NCBI RefSeq assembly: GCF_000382405.1
Contig: NZ_KB908255.1
Coordinates: 441,861 to 505,860, forward strand
Origin: Mycobacterium sp. 141
GTDB lineage: Bacteria; Actinomycetota; Actinomycetes; Mycobacteriales; Mycobacteriaceae
Reading direction: 5' to 3'
Length of the DNA: 64,000 nt
How positions within the stretch are numbered: the stretch's first letter is position 1; every line of letters starts with the position of its first letter. Under the pieces are notes generated by a model. The model was not told where the DNA came from and made no database searches. It saw only the letters and a program-made list of their open reading frames with translations. This document shows positions 57,307-64,000 of this stretch, piece after piece. The position numbers and the translations under genes were made by a program.

Positions 57307-57968
57307 GCGGCATGCTGCTCACCCAGGTGCTGCCCGATGCGGTGGCGTCTGCCGAGTTGTACGACGATCCTCCCGGGTTGTCACCGCTGCCGGAAGAGGA
57401 ACCACTCATCGCGCGGTCAGTGGCCAAGCGTCGCAACGAGTTCGTCACCGTGCGTTACTGCGCGCGTCAGGCATTGGGGGAGCTTGGCATCGGACCCGTC
57501 CCGATCCTCAAGGGGGACAAAGGCGAACCGTGCTGGCCTGACGGTGTGGTCGGTAGCTTGACGCACTGCACGGGATTTCGCGGTGCGGTCGTGGGCCGTA
57601 CGGCCGAGGTCCGGTCGGTCGGGATCGACGCCGAGCCCCATCACGTCCTGCCGGACGGGGTGCTCGACGCGATCACGGTGCCGGCCGAACGCACCGAGTT
57701 GGGCGGCCTGCCCGATGGTCTGCACTGGGATCGAATCCTGTTCTGCGCCAAGGAGGCAACCTACAAGGCGTGGTTTCCGCTGACGCACCGCTGGCTGGGC
57801 TTCGAGGATGCGCACATCACCTTCGCGGTTGATGATTCCGGTACCACCGGCGGCTTCTGGTCGGAAATCCTCATCGATCCGGCCGCCGAGCACGGTCCGC
57901 CGCTCAGCCTGCTCGAAGGTCGTTGGTCGGTCCGTGACGGTGTGACGCTGACGGCGATCGTGCTGTGA
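57303..57968 (+). CDS. pptT: 4'-phosphopantetheinyl transferase
   Basis: A 221-residue Sfp-type enzyme that attaches phosphopantetheine from CoA to carrier proteins of mycolate, polyketide and siderophore synthases. [34 protein letters not shown] holds the Mg-binding Asp-x-Glu, and [24 protein letters not shown] the second Glu and Lys. It is essential in M. tuberculosis. It is translationally coupled to its antagonist pptH upstream and to truB downstream (GTGA). Confidence 0.94.
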   Translation: MSGMLLTQVLPDAVASAELYDDPPGLSPLPEEEPLIARSVAKRRNEFVTVRYCARQALGELGIGPVPILKGDKGEPCWPDGVVGSLTHCTGFRGAVVGRTAEVRSVGIDAEPHHVLPDGVLDAITVPAERTELGGLPDGLHWDRILFCAKEATYKAWFPLTHRWLGFEDAHITFAVDDSGTTGGFWSEILIDPAAEHGPPLSLLEGRWSVRDGVTLTAIVL

Positions 57969-58879
57969 ATATGCCTGCGCACGCGGGGAACAACCCAAAC
58001 CCGAGCCCGGGTTTGGTGATCGTCGACAAGCCGGCTGGGATGACCAGCCACGACGTGGTCGGCCGATGCCGTCGGCTGTTCGGTACCCGCAAGGTCGGCC
58101 ATGCCGGCACCTTGGATCCCATGGCCACCGGAGTGCTGGTGATCGGTATCGAGCGGGCCACCAAGATCCTGGGTCTGCTGACCGCCACCGACAAGTCCTA
58201 CAGTGCGACCATCCGGCTGGGTCAGACCACCAGCACTGAAGACGCCGAAGGTGAAGTGCTGCAGACCGTCTCGGCTGCGCATGTCACCGATACGCACATT
58301 GCCGACGCAGTGGCGGCGCTCCGCGGCGAGATCCAGCAGGTGCCGTCGGCGGTGAGCGCGATCAAGGTCGACGGTCAGCGGGCCTACAAGCTGGCCAGGG
58401 AAGGCCAGATCGTCGAGTTGGCCGCACGCCCGGTGCGGATCGACCGATTCGATGTGCTCGCCGTCAGGCACATCGACGACTTCGTCGACGTGGACGTCGA
58501 CGTGGACTGTTCGTCGGGCACCTACATCCGGGCGCTCGCGCGCGACGTCGGCGCGGCACTCGGCGTCGGGGGCCACCTGACGGCGTTACGGCGAACCAAA
58601 GTCGGTCGCTACGGACTCGACGAGGCGCGCACTCTCGACGATCTCGCCGAGCAGGCGCGGCTGAGTTACTCGCTCGACGAGGCTTGCCTGGTCGGGTTTC
58701 CACGCCGTGATCTGAGTGCGGACGAAACCGAGGACACCAGGCATGGCAGGTCGTTGAAACCTGCCGGCATCGACGGCGTCTACGCGGCAACTTCACCTGA
58801 CGGCCAGGTCATCGCACTGCTGCAGGACGGTTCGTTACGGACCAAGTCGGTAGTGGTGTTGCGGCCGGCAACCCTGTAG
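57965..58879 (+). CDS. truB: tRNA pseudouridine-55 synthase
   Basis: A 304-residue enzyme making pseudouridine 55 in the T-loop of tRNAs. [24 protein letters not shown] carries the catalytic Asp51; [40 protein letters not shown] and [13 protein letters not shown] are the other TruB motifs. The start is GTG 57965, overlapping the pptT stop, or ATG 57971. Confidence 0.94.
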   Translation: MNMPAHAGNNPNPSPGLVIVDKPAGMTSHDVVGRCRRLFGTRKVGHAGTLDPMATGVLVIGIERATKILGLLTATDKSYSATIRLGQTTSTEDAEGEVLQTVSAAHVTDTHIADAVAALRGEIQQVPSAVSAIKVDGQRAYKLAREGQIVELAARPVRIDRFDVLAVRHIDDFVDVDVDVDCSSGTYIRALARDVGAALGVGGHLTALRRTKVGRYGLDEARTLDDLAEQARLSYSLDEACLVGFPRRDLSADETEDTRHGRSLKPAGIDGVYAATSPDGQVIALLQDGSLRTKSVVVLRPATL

Positions 58880-58910
58880 ACCGCGGATTTCTCGATTCGG
58901 ATCGGTCGGG

Positions 58911-59079
58911 CTACCGGGGTGCGCCGACGAACGGAATCGATGCCGGTGCCGCGACATCTGCTGCGGCGCCGAACAATCCACGCTTGCGTAGGATCGGCAC
59001 CACGCCCTCACCGAACCAGTACAGCTCTTCGAGGTGCGGATAGCCCGAGAAGATGAACTCCTCGATGCCGAGCGCGGAG
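58911..59079 (-). pseudogene. C-terminal remnant of an SsuD-type flavin monooxygenase
   Basis: Minus-strand reading just past the sirR stop gives ALGIEEFIFSGYPHLEELYW, then FGEGVVPILRKRGLFG, and a stop at 58911. G-(I)-(D/E)-x-F-(I)-x-SGYPHLEE is the C-terminal signature of alkanesulfonate monooxygenases (SsuD/MsuD). The remaining 320 or so residues of such a protein are absent; upstream sequence is sirR in another frame. It looks like the tail of a deleted gene. A possible ATG at 59153 lies inside sirR and is probably not used. Confidence 0.65.
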
Positions 59080-59080
59080 G

Positions 59081-59788
59081 TCAGGCGACGACCCAGATCG
59101 CTTCTGCCGCAGGGCTGCCCAGCTCGACCGTGACTTCGGTAGCGGAATCGCACGCGGTGCCCGGCTGCTCTATCGCCACCGAGATCATGCCCGCGAAATC
59201 CCGTCGGGCCAGCACCCGCAACCGTGAGTCGAGGCTGATGCCGACGCTGTCGAAGTACCGCAGCATCTCAGGATCGGCGTCGGAGATTCGTGCCACCGTG
59301 CCGGCGTCGCCGTTTTGACAGACCGAAAGTTGACGGGCCGGCGGCGTCGGTACTTGACCGTCGGCGCCCGGGATCGGATCGCCGTGCGGGTCCCGGGTCG
59401 GGAAGCCGAGCTTGGCGTCGATGCGGTCGAGCATCCGGTCGCTCACCGCATGCTCAAGGACTTCGGCTTCGTCGTGCACCTCGTCCCAGCCGTAGCCGAG
59501 CTCCTGGACGAGAAAGGTCTCCATCAGCCGGTGCCGGCGCACCATCGCGAGGGCGGCCTGGCGGCCGGCCTCGGTCAGCGTCACCGCACCGTACTTCTCG
59601 TGGTCTACCAGGCCTTGATCGGCGAGCTTGCGGATCGATTCGGAGGCCGTGGAGGCCGATACGCCCATCCGCTCGGCCAGCAGCTTCGTGCTGACCTTCT
59701 CGCGTGACCATTCCTGCGCCGTCCAGATCACCTTCAGATAGTCCTGGGCAACCGTCGAGAGGTCGTGATGGTTACCGGAAGGGCTCAC
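59081..59788 (-). CDS. sirR: DtxR/MntR-family metal-dependent regulator (SirR)
   Basis: A 235-residue regulator. Residues 1-70 are the winged helix (VAQDYLKVIWTAQEWSREKVSTKLLAERMGVSASTASESIRKLADQGLVDHEKYGAVTLT). The dimerisation and metal domain follows, with ligand candidates in RRHRLMETFLVQELGYGWDEVHDEAEVLEHAVS, and an SH3-like FeoA domain ends the protein. Its M. tuberculosis counterpart Rv2788 is called SirR/MntR and is likely Mn-responsive. GTG at 59788 starts the gene, divergent from ribF. Confidence 0.88.
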   Translation of the reverse strand: MSPSGNHHDLSTVAQDYLKVIWTAQEWSREKVSTKLLAERMGVSASTASESIRKLADQGLVDHEKYGAVTLTEAGRQAALAMVRRHRLMETFLVQELGYGWDEVHDEAEVLEHAVSDRMLDRIDAKLGFPTRDPHGDPIPGADGQVPTPPARQLSVCQNGDAGTVARISDADPEMLRYFDSVGISLDSRLRVLARRDFAGMISVAIEQPGTACDSATEVTVELGSPAAEAIWVVA

Positions 59789-59855
59789 AGTGAGGAAGTT
59801 TAGGCAATCATCACCTCATCCGGGCACTAGAGCAGATCCTGGCGCGGGCGGGCCG

Positions 59856-59861
59856 TAGGCT
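59856..59861 (+). promoter_or_regulatory. -10 element of ribF
   Basis: TAGGCT lies seven bases before the ribF GTG and no ribosome binding site is present, so the mRNA is probably leaderless. The -35 region is weak. The nearby TTTAGGCAATC (59799-59809) resembles half of a DtxR-type box and could bind the product of the divergent sirR. Confidence 0.45.
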
Positions 59862-59868
59862 AACTGCT

Positions 59869-60861
59869 GTGCAGCGCTGGCGTGGGCAGGAAGAGATCCC
59901 CACGGACTGGGGCAGATGTGTGGTAACCATCGGGGTGTTCGACGGTGTGCATCGTGGACATGCCGAGCTGATCAGTCATGCGGTGAAAGCGGCCAGATCC
60001 CGCGGGATACCGGTGGTGCTGATGACCTTCGACCCCCATCCGATGGAAGTGGTGTTCCCGGGCAGTCATCCGGCGCAGCTCACCACGCTGGCCAGACGCG
60101 CCGAGCTCATCGAGGAGCTCGGTGTCGACGTGTTTCTGGTGATGCCGTTTACCTCGGACTTCATGAAGCTCGCCCCCGAGCGCTACATCCACGAGCTGCT
60201 GGTGGAGCATCTGCATGTGGTGGAGGTGGTCGTGGGGAAGAACTTCACCTTCGGCAAGAAGGCCGCAGGCAATGTCGACATGCTGCGCGCCGCCGGTGAG
60301 CGCTTCGGCTTCGCGGTCGAGGCGATGTCGTTGGTGACCGAACCTCTCGACCCCGAGCACCGCCATGAGCATGTCACCTTCTCGTCCACCTACATCCGGT
60401 CCTGTGTCGATGCCGGTGACGTGGTCGCGGCCGCCGAGGCGCTGGGCCGGCCGCATCGTGTCGAGGGTGTCGTGGTGCGTGGCGACGGCCGCGGCCGGGT
60501 GCTGGGATTCCCCACCGCCAACGTGGCCCCGCCGATGTACTCGGCGATTCCGGCCGACGGCGTATACGCGGCGTGGTTCACGGTGCTGGGCCACGGGCCG
60601 ATGATGGGCACGGTCATTCCCGGGGAGCGGTACCAGGCGGCCGTGTCGGTCGGCACCAATCCGACATTCTCCGGCCGCACGCGCACCGTGGAGGCGTTCG
60701 TCCTCGACACCAGTGCCGATCTGTACGGCCAGCACGTGGCAGTCGACTTCGTGGCCCGCATCCGCGGCCAGGAGAAGTTCAATTCGGTCGACGACCTGGT
60801 GGTGGAGATGAGGGCCGACACCGAGCGCGCGCGATCGATTCTTTCTGCGCACTCAAGCTGA
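59869..60861 (+). CDS. ribF: bifunctional riboflavin kinase / FAD synthetase
   Basis: A 330-residue enzyme making FMN and FAD. The N-terminal FAD synthetase domain has VTIGVFDGVHRGHAELI (nucleotidyl-transferase HxGH-like) and FSSTYIRSCVDAGDV; the C-terminal riboflavin kinase domain has GRVLGFPTANVAPP and ADGVYAAWFTVLG. It supplies flavins for mtr, mqo, phr and others. Its stop lies in the first unit of a 25-bp tandem repeat, so the last residues may have been affected by the repeat. Confidence 0.95.
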   Translation: MQRWRGQEEIPTDWGRCVVTIGVFDGVHRGHAELISHAVKAARSRGIPVVLMTFDPHPMEVVFPGSHPAQLTTLARRAELIEELGVDVFLVMPFTSDFMKLAPERYIHELLVEHLHVVEVVVGKNFTFGKKAAGNVDMLRAAGERFGFAVEAMSLVTEPLDPEHRHEHVTFSSTYIRSCVDAGDVVAAAEALGRPHRVEGVVVRGDGRGRVLGFPTANVAPPMYSAIPADGVYAAWFTVLGHGPMMGTVIPGERYQAAVSVGTNPTFSGRTRTVEAFVLDTSADLYGQHVAVDFVARIRGQEKFNSVDDLVVEMRADTERARSILSAHSS

Positions 60862-60952
60862 ATTCGCGGCTCGCCGCCCAAGCTGAATTCGCGGCTCGCC
60901 GCCCAAGCTGAATTCGCGGCTCGCCGCCCAAGCTGAATTCGCGGCTCGCCGC
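60855..60952 (+). repeat. four-copy 25-bp tandem repeat between ribF and rpsO
   Basis: The unit AAGCTGAATTCGCGGCTCGC plus CGCCC is repeated at 60855, 60880, 60905 and (first 23 bases) 60930 with no mismatch. Each unit contains the small hairpin GCGGC-TC-GCCGC and a GAATTC site. The first unit includes the ribF stop. It has the form of a mycobacterial MIRU/VNTR minisatellite, and copy number may vary between strains. Confidence 0.85.
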
Positions 60953-61050
60953 GGCCCACTGCTAAGCTTTCCGGCGATCCGGCACACGCTGCAGGCCGCG
61001 GTGGCTGTGTCGAGAATATGTTCGCGGACCGATTTGATGGAGTTGTTTTA

Positions 61051-61320
61051 GTGGCGCTTACCGCCGAGCAGAAAAAAGAAATCCTGGGCTCCTACGGCCT
61101 GCACGAGACCGACACCGGTTCGCCGGAGGCTCAGGTTGCGTTGCTGACCAAGCGGATCTCGGACCTGACCGAGCACCTCAAGGCACACAAGCACGACCAC
61201 CATTCGCGGCGCGGACTGTTGCTGCTCGTGGGGCGGCGTCGCCGGCTGCTCAAGTACGTTGCGCAGGTCGACGTCGAGCGTTACCGCTCGCTGATCGAGC
61301 GCCTCGGGCTGCGTCGCTGA
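61051..61320 (+). CDS. rpsO: 30S ribosomal protein S15
   Basis: An 89-residue ribosomal protein that binds the 16S rRNA central domain. [70 protein letters not shown] is fully typical. The GTG at 61051, after GGAG, was chosen over the GTG or ATG at 61018 that would add 11 residues. A strong hairpin follows the stop. Confidence 0.96.
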   Translation: MALTAEQKKEILGSYGLHETDTGSPEAQVALLTKRISDLTEHLKAHKHDHHSRRGLLLLVGRRRRLLKYVAQVDVERYRSLIERLGLRR

Positions 61321-61338
61321 CGCAGCGTCCATGGCATC

Positions 61339-61375
61339 AGAACGGCGGCCGCCTCTTCGGGGCGACCGCCGTTCT
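61339..61375 (+). terminator. terminator hairpin after rpsO
   Basis: AGAACGGCGGCCGCC and GGCGACCGCCGTTCT pair almost fully (one G-U type mismatch) around a short loop, 18 bases after the rpsO stop. Only a weak T-rich tail (GCTTTG) follows, as is common for mycobacterial terminators. Confidence 0.75.
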
Positions 61376-61574
61376 GCTTTGTAGCCCTCCTGCCCGTGTT
61401 CACGGGCGGCATAGAACAGCAGTTCACCGTATGTGCGGATGACGTTGCGTAAGCAGCGCCGCGATGGCGATCGGGCTGTTACTGCCGTGTACCATGGGTG
61501 CGTTCGACAGCCATTCGAACATGGGTGCGGTACCTGCATATCGGCGGGTGCCGTTCCTGCGAGTCACATAGGAC

Positions 61575-61590
61575 CCGCCCGATCGGGCGG
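61575..61590. terminator. GC-rich 16-bp palindrome in the pnp leader
   Basis: CCGCCCGATCGGGCGG is perfectly self-complementary and followed by TCTT. It is 148 bases before the pnp start. It could be a second terminator or a structured element in the pnp 5' untranslated region; in other bacteria pnp is autoregulated through a leader hairpin. Confidence 0.45.
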
Positions 61591-61737
61591 TCTTCGGTAG
61601 TGGCCGCCGGGAACTCCAGAATTGGGGTATGTCCGGCCGCTTCGATCGACGGCCGTAGCCGTATCGAGGTCTGTGGTATTCACCGGCGTGACGACGCGAA
61701 ACAACGACTGAGTGAATCAGAGAGGCCACCGGACTAA

Positions 61738-64000
61738 ATGTCTGCAGTTGAACTTGAAGACGGTGTGTTCGAATCCACCGCCGTCATCGACAACGGGTCG
61801 TTCGGCACCCGCACCATCCGCTTCGAGACCGGAAGACTGGCCAAGCAGGCCGCCGGCTCGGTCGTCGCATATCTCGATGACGAGACGATGCTGCTGAGCG
61901 CCACCACCGCCAGCAAGAACCCCAAGGACCACTTCGACTTCTTCCCGCTGACGGTCGACGTCGAGGAGCGCATGTATGCCGCGGGCCGTATCCCCGGCTC
62001 GTTCTTCCGCCGCGAAGGTCGTCCGTCCACGGATGCGATCCTGACCTGCCGTTTGATCGACCGTCCGCTGCGTCCGTCGTTCGTCGACGGTCTGCGCAAC
62101 GAGATCCAGGTCGTGGTGACCGTGCTGAGCCTGGACCCCAAGGATCTGTACGACGTGCTGGCGATCAACGCGGCTTCGGCGTCCACCCAGCTGGCGGGCC
62201 TGCCGTTCTCCGGCCCGGTCGGCGGGACTCGCGTTGCCCTCATTGATGGTCAGTGGGTTGCGTTCCCGACCGGCGAGCAGTTGGAGAAGGCCGTGTTCGA
62301 CATGGTCGTTGCCGGGCGAATCGTCGGAGATGGCGACAGCGCCGATGTGGCGATCATGATGGTCGAGGCCGAGGCGACCGAGAAAGTCATCGAGCTGGTG
62401 GCCGGTGGTGCGCAGGCGCCGACCGAGGCTGTCGTCGCCGAGGGACTCGAGGCTGCCAAGCCGTTCATCAAGGTGCTGTGCGCCGCTCAGCAGGAGCTGG
62501 CCGAGGCTCTGTCAGCCAAACGGGTCAAGGAGCCGATTGATTACCCGGTCTTCCCCGACTACGCCGAGGATGTCTACGACTCGGTCGCGTCGGTGGCCAC
62601 CGACGCTCTGTCGGAGGCGCTGACCATCGCCGGCAAGAATGAGCGCAACGAGCGCACCGACGAGATCAAGGTTGACGTATTGGAGCGCCTGGCCGGGGCC
62701 GCTGGGAACTTCGCCGGCCGCGAGAAGGAAATCGGTGCCGCGTTCCGGTCGCTGACCAAGAAGCTTGTGCGCCAGCGTATCCTGACCGATCACTTCCGCA
62801 TCGACGGCCGCGGCATCACCGATATCCGTGCCCTGAGTGCCGAGGTTGCCGTGGTGCCCCGGGCACATGGCAGCGCGCTGTTCGAACGCGGCGAGACCCA
62901 GATCATGGGTGTCACCACGCTGGACATGGTCAAGATGGCTCAGCAGATCGACTCGCTGGGACCCGAGACCACCAAGCGCTACATGCACCACTACAACTTC
63001 CCGCCGTACTCGACCGGTGAGACCGGTCGTGTCGGCTCGCCCAAGCGCCGCGAGATCGGCCACGGTGCGCTCGCCGAGCGGGCGCTGGTGCCGGTGCTGC
63101 CCAGTGTGGAGGAATTCCCCTACGCGATCCGGCAGGTGTCCGAGGCCCTGGGCTCCAACGGCTCCACCTCGATGGGTTCGGTGTGCGCCTCGACGCTGTC
63201 GCTGCTCAACGCGGGTGTGCCGCTGAAGGCTCCGGTCGCGGGCATCGCGATGGGTCTGGTGTCCGACGACGTCGAGAACGACGGCAAGACCGAGCGTCGG
63301 TTTGTGGCGCTGACCGACATCCTCGGTGCCGAGGATGCCTTCGGCGACATGGATTTCAAGGTCGCGGGCACCAAGGACTTCGTCACCGCGTTGCAGTTGG
63401 ACACCAAGCTCGACGGTATCCCGTCGAAGGTGCTCGCCGGGGCGTTGAGCCAGGCGAAGGATGCGCGTCTGACCATCCTCGAGGTGATGGCCGAGGCCAT
63501 CGACAGCCCCGACGAGATGAGCCCGTACGCGCCGCGGATCACTACCATCAAGGTGCCCGTGGACAAGATCGGCGAGGTCATCGGGCCCAAGGGCAAGATG
63601 ATCAACTCGATCACCGAGGAGACCGGCGCGCAGATCTCCATCGAGGACGACGGCACGGTGTTCGTCGGCGCCGCGGACGGTCCGTCCGCTCAGGCCGCGA
63701 TCGACAAGATCAACGCGATCGCCAACCCGCAGCTGCCGAAGATCGGCGAGCGGTTCCTCGGCACCGTGGTCAAGACCACCGATTTCGGTGCGTTCGTCTC
63801 ACTGTTGCCCGGTCGCGACGGTCTGGTGCACATCTCCAAGCTGGGCCGCGGCAAGCGCATCGCCAAGGTCGAAGATGTCGTCAAGGTCGGCGACAAGCTG
63901 CAGGTGGAGATCGCCGATATCGACAACCGCGGCAAGATCTCGCTGATCCTGGTGGCCGAAGAAGCAGAAGAGACCGCAGAGTCGGCTGCACCTGCCGATG
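61738..64000 (+). CDS. pnp: polyribonucleotide nucleotidyltransferase (5' part)
   Basis: The first 754 residues of PNPase (GpsI in mycobacteria), which degrades RNA phosphorolytically; the 3' end runs off the window, probably missing only a few residues. The first RNase PH domain (from about residue 15) and the second (from about residue 360, with [20 protein letters not shown]) are separated by a helical domain. The KH domain ([20 protein letters not shown]) and S1 domain ([33 protein letters not shown]) follow. ATG 61738 begins [20 protein letters not shown], as in relatives. Confidence 0.95.
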   Translation, partial: MSAVELEDGVFESTAVIDNGSFGTRTIRFETGRLAKQAAGSVVAYLDDETMLLSATTASKNPKDHFDFFPLTVDVEERMYAAGRIPGSFFRREGRPSTDAILTCRLIDRPLRPSFVDGLRNEIQVVVTVLSLDPKDLYDVLAINAASASTQLAGLPFSGPVGGTRVALIDGQWVAFPTGEQLEKAVFDMVVAGRIVGDGDSADVAIMMVEAEATEKVIELVAGGAQAPTEAVVAEGLEAAKPFIKVLCAAQQELAEALSAKRVKEPIDYPVFPDYAEDVYDSVASVATDALSEALTIAGKNERNERTDEIKVDVLERLAGAAGNFAGREKEIGAAFRSLTKKLVRQRILTDHFRIDGRGITDIRALSAEVAVVPRAHGSALFERGETQIMGVTTLDMVKMAQQIDSLGPETTKRYMHHYNFPPYSTGETGRVGSPKRREIGHGALAERALVPVLPSVEEFPYAIRQVSEALGSNGSTSMGSVCASTLSLLNAGVPLKAPVAGIAMGLVSDDVENDGKTERRFVALTDILGAEDAFGDMDFKVAGTKDFVTALQLDTKLDGIPSKVLAGALSQAKDARLTILEVMAEAIDSPDEMSPYAPRITTIKVPVDKIGEVIGPKGKMINSITEETGAQISIEDDGTVFVGAADGPSAQAAIDKINAIANPQLPKIGERFLGTVVKTTDFGAFVSLLPGRDGLVHISKLGRGKRIAKVEDVVKVGDKLQVEIADIDNRGKISLILVAEEAEETAESAAPAD

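Larger units (their letters stand above)
61321..61737. other. rpsO-pnp intergenic region
   Basis: These 417 bases hold no supported gene. From left to right there is the rpsO terminator hairpin (61339-61375), an inverted repeat GTTCG...CGAAC near 61500-61520 flanked by two copies of CATGGGTGCG, a perfect palindrome at 61575-61590, and then a purine-rich stretch before the pnp start. In M. tuberculosis a lipoprotein gene, lppU, lies here; no equivalent is seen. Confidence 0.6.

Noticed and set aside
60855..60952. CRISPR array
   Set aside because: The units are directly adjacent with no spacers, so this is a tandem repeat.
61424..61729. 101-codon minus-strand frame in the rpsO-pnp spacer
   Set aside because: No similarity to LppU or any family, no signal peptide, and it spans the palindromes there.

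Overview
The window is high-GC, densely coded actinobacterial DNA from a mycobacterium, most likely a fast-growing Mycolicibacterium-type species. The evidence is gene content and order. Mycothione reductase, the PptH/PptT phosphopantetheine pair, Rip1, MapB, EfpA, a mycobacterial-type Mqo and a SirR-type regulator occur in an order that matches the M. tuberculosis segment Rv2876 to Rv2783c, read in the opposite direction. That comparison is from memory, not from a search. No rRNA, tRNA, CRISPR array, phage or intact insertion sequence was seen.

Layout. 0.4-9.4 kb is accessory: a sugar porter with a PfkB kinase, a MinD-like ATPase, a DUF2631 membrane protein, a photolyase, an Arc/HicB-like repressor with a DUF4097 protein, and an ECF41-type sigma factor divergent from an NmrA-like epimerase and a Ddn-like reductase. 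9.5-17.5 kb holds dxr-rip1-ispG (MEP isoprenoid pathway with an intramembrane protease in the middle), a GNAT protein, a penicillin-binding lipoprotein and mapB. 17.5-31.9 kb is a mixed block: cobQ, a lipoprotein, an N-acetylglutaminylglutamine amide (osmolyte) gene pair, a gamma-glutamyl hydrolase/aldehyde dehydrogenase/SDR/GntR cluster, an ArsR-NiCoT nickel/cobalt unit, and mtr with a lipase-like hydrolase.

32-42.8 kb carries mqo, an ElaA-like acetyltransferase, a cobalamin/siroheme run (ChlI/ChlD-type chelatase, cobO, cobB, cysG), efpA and proS. 42.9-51.8 kb has two small cell-envelope genes and the translation operon rimP-nusA-ylxR-infB-rbfA-nrnA-dinF. 52-64 kb holds a MerR regulator divergent from a methyltransferase, DUF2277/DUF1802 genes, a CocE-like hydrolase, the tightly overlapped pptH-pptT-truB run, sirR, ribF, rpsO and the start of pnp, which runs off the window.

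Several signals are not explained by genes. (1) The ECF41 locus has two symmetric, divergent promoter copies with identical spacing. (2) A 32-bp repeat carries a Shine-Dalgarno site and start codon and makes a chain of 11-codon micro-ORFs overlapping by ATGA before the chelatase gene; a diverged copy sits before rbfA. (3) Three intergenic palindromes share a two-stem architecture and a loop motif CGGCGTGT while their stems differ by compensating changes. (4) A four-copy 25-bp tandem repeat lies between ribF and rpsO. (5) A remnant of an SsuD-type monooxygenase abuts sirR. Several promoters appear to give leaderless mRNAs, as is common in mycobacteria.
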